From NCBI RefSeq assembly GCF_020554865.1, contig NZ_JAJCIC010000026.1, forward strand, positions 6,290-70,289: a DNA stretch of 64,000 nt. The letters are read 5' to 3'. The position numbers and the translations under genes were made by a program. Shown here in pieces: positions 58,860 to 64,000 of this stretch. Source of the DNA: Lacrimispora sp. 210928-DFI.3.58 (GTDB lineage Bacteria > Bacillota > Clostridia > Lachnospirales > Lachnospiraceae). Below the pieces are notes generated by a model, which saw nothing but the letters and a program-made list of their open reading frames with translations, was not told where the DNA came from and searched no databases. Each line of letters opens with the position of its first letter. The stretch's first letter is position 1.

Positions 58860-60233
58860 CTATCCAATCGTAATGCGCTCCGCAGGAAGCTGCACCTGGG
58901 GCTTGCGGCTGCTTCTGGTAAAAGCCAGAGCAAAGGAAAGGCTTCCTATACGTCCGCAATACATAAGCAGTATCAGCACCAGCCTGGAGCCTGTGCCCAG
59001 GGCTCTGGTGATCCCAGTGCTCATGCCCGATGTGCCCATAGCCGAGCAGGTTTCAAAGAAAATATCCGACATGGGCAGATTCTGAAATACCATGATCAGG
59101 ATCGTTGCCCCGATCATAAGGCTCAGATTGATCGTTAAAATTCCCGCAGACTGACGGATGGACTCCTCCTCCAGGCGTCTTCCGAATATTTCCACTCCAT
59201 GAGTCTGGCGGATACTGGACCATACGCAGAGGAGCAGGACAGCCAGCGTTGTAGTCTTAATGCCGCCGGCTGTGGAGCCTGGGCTTCCCCCGATGAACAT
59301 GAGAACAGCTGTCAGGAACTTGCTGCCGTCAGTCAGGGCAGCCGTATCTACGCTGTTAAAGCCTGCTGTCCTGGGCGTTACGGAGCAGAAGAGGCAGGCA
59401 AGGAACTGCTCCGGCCCGCTCATTCCCACCAGAAGGTTATCATGCTCTAAGAGATAGAACAGAAGGGTCCCCACAGACAGCATGACAGCAGTTGTCACCA
59501 GCACGATTTTTGTATGCAGGAGATAATGGCGCACATGGAAACGTTTTTTGTACAGATCATCCCACACAATAAAGCCAATGCCCCCTGTGATGATAAGGAA
59601 GGAAATGGTCCCGATCACCAGCCAGTCGCCCGTATAAGCGCAAAGGGAATTGTAGGGCTCCCTGTGTCCCATCAGGTCAAAGCCTGCATTGCAAAAGGCG
59701 GATACCGAATGGAAAATGCTGTACCAAAGCCCCTTTACAAAGCCGTACTGCGGAATAAAACGAAAGGCCAGAAGCACGGCTCCCGCCCCCTCAAACAGAG
59801 CGGTTCCCAGTATCATCCGCTTTGCCAGCTTCACCATCCCGCCGATCTGAAGGGTATTGACGCTCTCCTGCATCAGCCCCCGCTCCTTTAAACCGATCTT
59901 CCTTCTTAAGACAATGGCCAGGAAAATACCAATGCTGATAAACCCCAGGCCTCCCAGCTGTATCATGACCAGGAGAAACACCTGGCCCAGAAGGCTCCAC
60001 TGTGTCCAGGTATCCGCCACCACCAGGCCTGTCACGCAGGTGGCGCTGGTGGCCGTAAACAGGCAGTTTAAGAAGGGCTCACTCGCTCCGTCCCGGCTGG
60101 AGGCAGGAAGCATGAGGAGAAGACTGCCTGTGATGATGATCAGGAAAAATCCATAGGCAATGAACTGTGTCTGGGAAATGGTTTTCCGCAGACGGGCATA
60201 CCGTTTCTTTTGTTCTGAAAGAACGTTATTCAT
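58860..60233 (-). CDS. trkH: Potassium uptake channel subunit TrkH/KtrB
   Basis: 457-aa membrane protein with four M1-P-M2 repeats. Selectivity-filter regions include TATSATCVTGLVVAD, FHSVSAFCNAGFDLM and MFIGGSPGSTAGGIKTTTLA, plus FFETCSAMGTSGMSTGITRA. The start (MNNVLSEQKKRYARLRKT) is preceded by AAAGGAGAG. With TrkA it imports K+ (or K+/Na+) and is usually controlled by c-di-AMP in Firmicutes. I saw no classical c-di-AMP riboswitch; the gap to trkA holds hairpins of another type. Confidence 0.94.
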   Translation of the reverse strand: MNNVLSEQKKRYARLRKTISQTQFIAYGFFLIIITGSLLLMLPASSRDGASEPFLNCLFTATSATCVTGLVVADTWTQWSLLGQVFLLVMIQLGGLGFISIGIFLAIVLRRKIGLKERGLMQESVNTLQIGGMVKLAKRMILGTALFEGAGAVLLAFRFIPQYGFVKGLWYSIFHSVSAFCNAGFDLMGHREPYNSLCAYTGDWLVIGTISFLIITGGIGFIVWDDLYKKRFHVRHYLLHTKIVLVTTAVMLSVGTLLFYLLEHDNLLVGMSGPEQFLACLFCSVTPRTAGFNSVDTAALTDGSKFLTAVLMFIGGSPGSTAGGIKTTTLAVLLLCVWSSIRQTHGVEIFGRRLEEESIRQSAGILTINLSLMIGATILIMVFQNLPMSDIFFETCSAMGTSGMSTGITRALGTGSRLVLILLMYCGRIGSLSFALAFTRSSRKPQVQLPAERITIG

Positions 60234-60323
60234 AGGTTATCTCTCCTTTTTATTCCCCTTTCATGCATGGTGATGCATCCGCCGCGGGCATATACAGATC
60301 TGCTGTCCCCGCAGCCAGGATAG

Positions 60324-61145
60324 TCAGCGTACCAGAGCCCTCCATGCCAAAAACAGGAGAAAAGCAGCCAGGTTCACCAGCACCACACTGGCCCCCGCAG
60401 GAGTAGAAAACTGATAAGAGGCCACCATACCGATAAAAAAGCAGATAATGGACAAAAGCCCTGAGGATACCACCACTCCTCCAAAGCTCTTAAATGCCCT
60501 CATGGAAGTCAGGCAAGGGAAAATGATCAGGCTGGAGATCAGCATGGCTCCCATCATCCGCATTCCCAGAACAATGGTAACCGCTGTCAGCACTGCGATC
60601 ACCACGTTGTAAACTCCTACATTAACACCAGTTGCCTTCGCAAAATTCTCATCAAAGGTCACTGCAAATATCTTGTTGTAGCACAGAAGGAACATGGCAA
60701 GGACCACCAGGGACAGCACCACGCTCAAACACACATCCTCCCGGCTCATAGCCAATATGCTGCCGAACATATAGCTGCTCACATCCGTTGTCATACCTGT
60801 TGTCATGGAGGTGACAATGATGCCTATGGCAAGGGCGCTGGCCGATATCATGGCAATGGCGGCATCACTCTTGATCCTGCTGTTCTCCGTGATGCGAAGG
60901 AGGAAAAATGCTGCCAGAACCACCACCGGGATCGATATCTTAAGAGGGGACCAGCCCATGGCCAGGGCAATGGAAAGCGCCCCAAAGGACACATGGGAGA
61001 GCCCGTCTCCGATCATGGAATACCGCTTTAACACCAGGCTGACTCCTAAAAGGGAGGCGCAGAGTGATACCAGCATTCCGCCTGTCAATGCCCTTACAAG
61101 GAAGGGATATGACAGCATCTCACTGATTATGTTCATGATATTCAC
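60324..61145 (-). CDS. znuB: Zinc/manganese ABC transporter permease (ZnuB-like)
   Basis: 273 aa, about eight helices. It begins MLSYPFLVRALTGGMLVSLC with ASLLGVSLVLKRYSMIGDGL, the conserved G-D-x-L-S-H region of ABC-3 permeases. ATGVNVGVYNVVIAVLTAVT and LGMRMMGAMLISSLIIFPCL are the other family segments. It overlaps the ATPase gene by 26 bp. It forms the channel of the metal importer. Zinc is the most likely metal because of the His-rich substrate-binding protein. Confidence 0.9.
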   Translation of the reverse strand: MNIMNIISEMLSYPFLVRALTGGMLVSLCASLLGVSLVLKRYSMIGDGLSHVSFGALSIALAMGWSPLKISIPVVVLAAFFLLRITENSRIKSDAAIAMISASALAIGIIVTSMTTGMTTDVSSYMFGSILAMSREDVCLSVVLSLVVLAMFLLCYNKIFAVTFDENFAKATGVNVGVYNVVIAVLTAVTIVLGMRMMGAMLISSLIIFPCLTSMRAFKSFGGVVVSSGLLSIICFFIGMVASYQFSTPAGASVVLVNLAAFLLFLAWRALVR

Positions 61146-61965
61146 CTCTCTTCCCTGTTTTCTCCTGCTGCTTTAAGGGCATGCACGCCTTCAGCTTTCC
61201 GCCATGGCATATGGCAGTCGGCTTGCATATGCCCTGCTCCTTCTCATGGAAGAAATGGCCTGCCGCCTTGCTGTTCATATAGTCGTGGGCCGGTCCGTAG
61301 AACATGACCCTCTTTTGCAGATGCAGGATCTTGTTGGCCTCCTCCACCGCATTGCGCAGATCATGGGATACCATGAGGATGGCAACTCCATCCTCCCTGT
61401 TGAGCCTGCGTATCATGGCATAAAATTCCTGGATCGCCATGGGATCTAAGCCGGTAATAGGCTCGTCCAGGATCAGAAGATCCGTTGTGGCGCATAAGGC
61501 CCTTGCTATGAGCACTCTCTGCTGCTGTCCCCCTGAAAGCTCCCTGTAGCACTGCCCGCTTAAGGGTGTGATGCCCAGCTTTTCCATGTTTTCGCGGGCA
61601 ACGGCCTTCTCCTTTGCAGAGTAAAAGGGCAGCATTCCCCTGCGGCTTAAGCAGCCGCTCAGCACCACCTCAAACACGGTGGCGGGAAAATCCTTCTGGG
61701 CCGCTGTCTGCTGGGGAAGATAGCCGATCCCTGTTTTCTTTAAGCCCTCATCCACTGTAAGCTTTCCGGCAGTAGGCTTAAGCAGCCCTAAAAGCCCCTT
61801 CATGAGGGTACTTTTTCCTGAACCGTTTTCCCCCACAATACAGAGGTAATCCCCGGAGACGACCTCCATATTTACATCGATCACGGCATCCTGGTTATCG
61901 TATCCGAAATCCACATGCTCGCATGTTATTAATGATCTCATATTTTCTGTATGATTCCTTTCCAT
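61120..61965 (-). CDS. znuC: Zinc/manganese ABC transporter ATPase (ZnuC-like)
   Basis: 281 aa. Walker A is CIVGENGSGKSTLMKGLLGL, the signature is ELSGGQQQRVLIARAL and Walker B is LLILDEPITGLDPMA. QTAAQKDFPATVFEVVLSGC is the metal-transporter-type Q loop. The C-terminus is long with Cys/His (GICKPTAICHGG), which may sense metal. An ATG eight codons further in (61941) is an alternative start; RBS spacing is poor for both. It couples ATP to metal uptake. Confidence 0.9.
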   Translation of the reverse strand: MERNHTENMRSLITCEHVDFGYDNQDAVIDVNMEVVSGDYLCIVGENGSGKSTLMKGLLGLLKPTAGKLTVDEGLKKTGIGYLPQQTAAQKDFPATVFEVVLSGCLSRRGMLPFYSAKEKAVARENMEKLGITPLSGQCYRELSGGQQQRVLIARALCATTDLLILDEPITGLDPMAIQEFYAMIRRLNREDGVAILMVSHDLRNAVEEANKILHLQKRVMFYGPAHDYMNSKAAGHFFHEKEQGICKPTAICHGGKLKACMPLKQQEKTGKRGEYHEHNQ

Positions 61966-61991
61966 GTCCGTATCAAGCGGACATCCGGCCT

Positions 61992-63149
61992 CTATTGGAC
62001 TGCGGCGCTCAGTCCGCGGCGCAGATTCTCTACATTTCCTTTCATAAGCTGGAGATAGGTAACTCCCTCGTCAAACTGCCTTCTCGTCACATTGTGGCAG
62101 GAATGCAGCAGCAGCGGCACTGCCCCCGTCTCCTCCTCGATGATCTCCGCCGTCCTGTGGCTGGAGAGCTCCAGATAATACACAGCCGGAAGCCCCGTCT
62201 CCTTCACCTTGTCGATCAGATAGGCAATGGTCTTAGCGCTGGGCTCTGTATCCGTACTGCACCCTGAAAATGCAGCCCTGTAGGTCAACCCGTACTCATC
62301 CGCAAAGTACCGGAAGGGGAACTTGTCCGCTACGATAAACATACGGCGCTCTCCTCCCTCCACTACCTGGCAAAACTCCCTGTCCAGCTGCTCAAGCTCG
62401 CTGATATAGGAGGCTGCATTTGCCTCAAAGCGCGCACTGTCCTTGGGAGACTCCTCCGACAGGGCCTCACTGATAACGCCCACGATCTTGATGGCATTGA
62501 CAGGGGAGGTCCAGATGTGTTCATCGTATTCAATATCCATGGCATGGCCGTCATTGTCATCGAAGGTCTGCTGGCCTGTATGAAGATGGTCTGCATGGCC
62601 ATGGAACTCAGCTTCGTGGTCGTGGTCCTCGGACTCATGGCCATGCTCTCCGTTCCCATGATCATGCCTTGCATGGTCATGGTCTGCATGGTCATGGTCT
62701 GCATCTTCCATGCCCTCCACATGCTCCTCCGCCACCACATCCACATGCTCCATCATGGTGATCACCTTCATGGAGCTGGTGTCAAGGGACTCCAGCACCT
62801 GGGCCACCCACTGCTCCATGCCGCCTCCGTTGCAGATCAGGATGTCCGCCTCCTGCATGGCAATCATATCCGCAGGCGTGGGCTCAAAGGAGTGGCTGTC
62901 CATTCCAGCCGGGACTACCAGCTTAAGCTTCACCCTGTCTCCCCCCACCTGGCGCACAAAGTCATAGTATGGGAAAATGGTCGTCACCACACAGATCCTG
63001 TCATCGCTCTTCTCCGTATATGCCTCTGGCTGCCTTCCGTTTTTTTCCTTCTTCGTGCAGCCGTTTAAAAGCAGCGCACCTGCCAGCACACACAGCAGAG
63101 CAAAGACCAAGGGACTCCTTCTTCCCGCTTCCATCCTGTCTCTATTCAA
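61992..63149 (-). CDS. znuA: Zinc-binding ABC lipoprotein with His-rich loop (ZnuA-like)
   Basis: 385 aa. The lipoprotein signal VFALLCVLAGALLLNGCTKK is followed by the cluster 9 binding domain: VVTTIFPYYDFVRQVGGDRV, MDSHSFEPTPADMIAMQEAD, NGGGMEQWVAQVLESL. A His/Asp-rich loop (about residues 150-200; units like HDHADHDHARHDHG) is larger than usual and acts as zinc sink or sensor. DEHIWTSPVNAIKIV and metal ligands later in LTYRAAFSGCSTDTEPSAKT complete the site. It binds Zn2+ outside the membrane for ZnuBC. The start overlaps the HAD gene by 8 bp. Confidence 0.93.
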   Translation of the reverse strand: MNRDRMEAGRRSPLVFALLCVLAGALLLNGCTKKEKNGRQPEAYTEKSDDRICVVTTIFPYYDFVRQVGGDRVKLKLVVPAGMDSHSFEPTPADMIAMQEADILICNGGGMEQWVAQVLESLDTSSMKVITMMEHVDVVAEEHVEGMEDADHDHADHDHARHDHGNGEHGHESEDHDHEAEFHGHADHLHTGQQTFDDNDGHAMDIEYDEHIWTSPVNAIKIVGVISEALSEESPKDSARFEANAASYISELEQLDREFCQVVEGGERRMFIVADKFPFRYFADEYGLTYRAAFSGCSTDTEPSAKTIAYLIDKVKETGLPAVYYLELSSHRTAEIIEEETGAVPLLLHSCHNVTRRQFDEGVTYLQLMKGNVENLRRGLSAAVQ

Positions 63150-63819
63150 TCTTATTCACATCCTTCACATATTGGATCACCTGGGACGGATGGCCTGCGA
63201 TCAGCTTTGGCTGGTAGGCAGCAAGCTCCTCCCGGTCACGAAAGCCCCAGGTCACTCCCACCGTATCCACCCCGGCATTTCTCCCGGTTTCCATGTCCGT
63301 ATTCGTATCTCCGAGATACAGGCATTCCTCCCTCCCGGCTCCCAGCTCCCGAAGCATGGCCCAAACACCGTCAGGGGCAGGCTTCTTTCTGATCCCCATA
63401 TCCTCCCGTTCGCCGTAGGCCAGGTCAAAGAAGTCCTTTCCAAACACACTTTCCACATTGTCAATCGCCCTGAGATGGGGCTTGTTGGACAGAACAGCCG
63501 CCTTGATCCCATGGCTCTTTAGAAAATCCAGAAGCTCCATAATACCGTCATAGGCCTCCACGCGGTACAGGCAGCAGCCCTTAAATATCCCGGGATACAG
63601 CTTCAGCGCTTCCTCATAATGAGAAAGCTCCCCATCCCCACAGGCCTTTAGCGCCCTTTCCAAAAGCTTCTTATATCCATCGCCTACAAATATCTTTGTC
63701 TGTTCCACTGTCACAGGGCCCAGACCCCAGCGGCTGATCGTATCATTTACCGATTTCTGTATCGCATAAATTGAATTTACAAGCGTTCCATCCAAATCAA
63801 AAATACAGCATTTATACAT
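63142..63819 (-). CDS. HAD phosphatase, phosphoglycolate-phosphatase-like
   Basis: About 225 residues from the ATG at 63819, with AAAGGAG 10 nt upstream. The longer frame adds unrelated residues. Motif I is CCIFDLDGTLVNS, motif II AAVLSNKPH, motif III RKKPAPDG and motif IV LYLGDTNTDMETGRNAG, followed by TVGVTWGFRDREEL. It is a Gph-type HAD with C1 cap. It hydrolyses 2-phosphoglycolate or another small phosphate. It is the first gene of the zinc-transporter operon and its stop overlaps the znuA start. The link to zinc is positional only. Confidence 0.88.
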   Translation of the reverse strand: MYKCCIFDLDGTLVNSIYAIQKSVNDTISRWGLGPVTVEQTKIFVGDGYKKLLERALKACGDGELSHYEEALKLYPGIFKGCCLYRVEAYDGIMELLDFLKSHGIKAAVLSNKPHLRAIDNVESVFGKDFFDLAYGEREDMGIRKKPAPDGVWAMLRELGAGREECLYLGDTNTDMETGRNAGVDTVGVTWGFRDREELAAYQPKLIAGHPSQVIQYVKDVNKIE

Positions 63820-63885
63820 ATGATAGACGCTCCTTTCTGTCTGTATACATTCTGGCAACAGTCAGCTGTCCTGAACTTAGACTAC

Positions 63886-63891
63886 ATCATA
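63886..63891 (-). promoter_or_regulatory. Extended -10 promoter of HAD-znu operon
   Basis: TGCTATGAT (TATGAT is the complement of 63886-63891) is an extended -10. The matching -35 region is weak. It lies about 65 bp before the start codon of the HAD gene. I see no clear Zur-box. Confidence 0.55.
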
Positions 63892-63948
63892 GCACAGATT
63901 TCTTATATTTACCAGCACTTGAGTTTCCTCATTTTGCGCTCTGGATGC

Positions 63949-64000
63949 CGGGAGGGCGGCTGGAGCGACTTTGCAGGACATTAGAAGCACTTAGTCAGCT
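63949..64000. repeat. Palindromic element, second copy, cut by window end
   Basis: The left half of the element at 32900-33103 recurs nearly exactly: GCCGGGAGGGCGGCTGGAGC then ACTTTGCAGGACATTAGAAG. The only visible difference is CACTTAG here versus CACTTGG in the full copy. It begins right after a CTTGAGTTTCC motif at 63918. The rest is beyond the window. Confidence 0.8.

Overview
The window reads as a chromosome segment of a gut-type Clostridia bacterium, most likely Lachnospiraceae. The evidence is a low-GC Gram-positive gene style (hrcA-grpE-dnaK-dnaJ behind a CIRCE operator, CpsBCD-type capsule regulators, a LoaP-like NusG paralogue, a SpoIID-family protein, 3D-domain proteins) with moderately GC-rich core genes. 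Species cannot be fixed from sequence alone.

Region 1 (1-22,774, all minus strand) is one long capsule/exopolysaccharide operon read right to left. Conserved regulatory and assembly genes come first: CpsB-type phosphatase, Wzz-type co-polymerase, BY-kinase, LytR-CpsA-Psr protein, small HTH protein, secreted protein, UDP-sugar 4,6-dehydratase, LoaP-like antiterminator, aminotransferase and initiating sugar transferase. A visibly AT-rich, serotype-specific part follows (about 1-13,200): an ATP-grasp/HAD fusion, many glycosyltransferases, a kinase, a nucleotidyltransferase and an acetyltransferase. Several genes there are broken. No flippase or polymerase is inside the window.

Region 2 (22,775-24,065) is the control point of that operon. 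A roughly 207-bp segment is bounded by two 18-bp sites in inverted orientation, lies next to a tyrosine recombinase gene, and carries a good sigma-A promoter. In the sequenced orientation that promoter points away from the capsule genes, so the locus is probably captured OFF. The fixed leader between switch and first gene also holds an 11-base G tract next to an anti-Shine-Dalgarno-like CCUCCU. DNA inversion, tract slippage and LoaP antitermination may therefore act in series.

Region 3 (24,400-27,600) holds an 8-oxoguanine glycosylase, a type III toxin-antitoxin module (strong promoter, two 53-nt repeats with covarying stems, terminator, ToxN-like toxin), a membrane protein and a dTDP-rhamnose-reductase-like gene with an internal stop.

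Region 4 (27,856-37,128) is the CIRCE-controlled heat-shock operon, a 204-bp palindromic repeat, two secreted 3D-domain proteins and a long SpoIID-family protein. Region 5 (37,500-49,800) is a DUF3800 gene and an integrated nucleoside uptake and salvage cluster (BMP-type ABC transporter, GntR regulator, deoD, nucleoside hydrolase, deoB, deoC, cdd, pyrimidine-nucleoside phosphorylase).

Region 6 (49,807-64,000) carries ybaK, a DUF362 protein, an alpha/beta hydrolase, a DEAD-box helicase, two CobW/G3E GTPases (one with a very large His-rich insert), an Rpn-like nuclease, a TrkA/TrkH potassium system with tandem hairpins between its genes, and a HAD phosphatase plus ZnuABC-type metal transporter operon. 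A second, truncated copy of the palindromic repeat ends the window.
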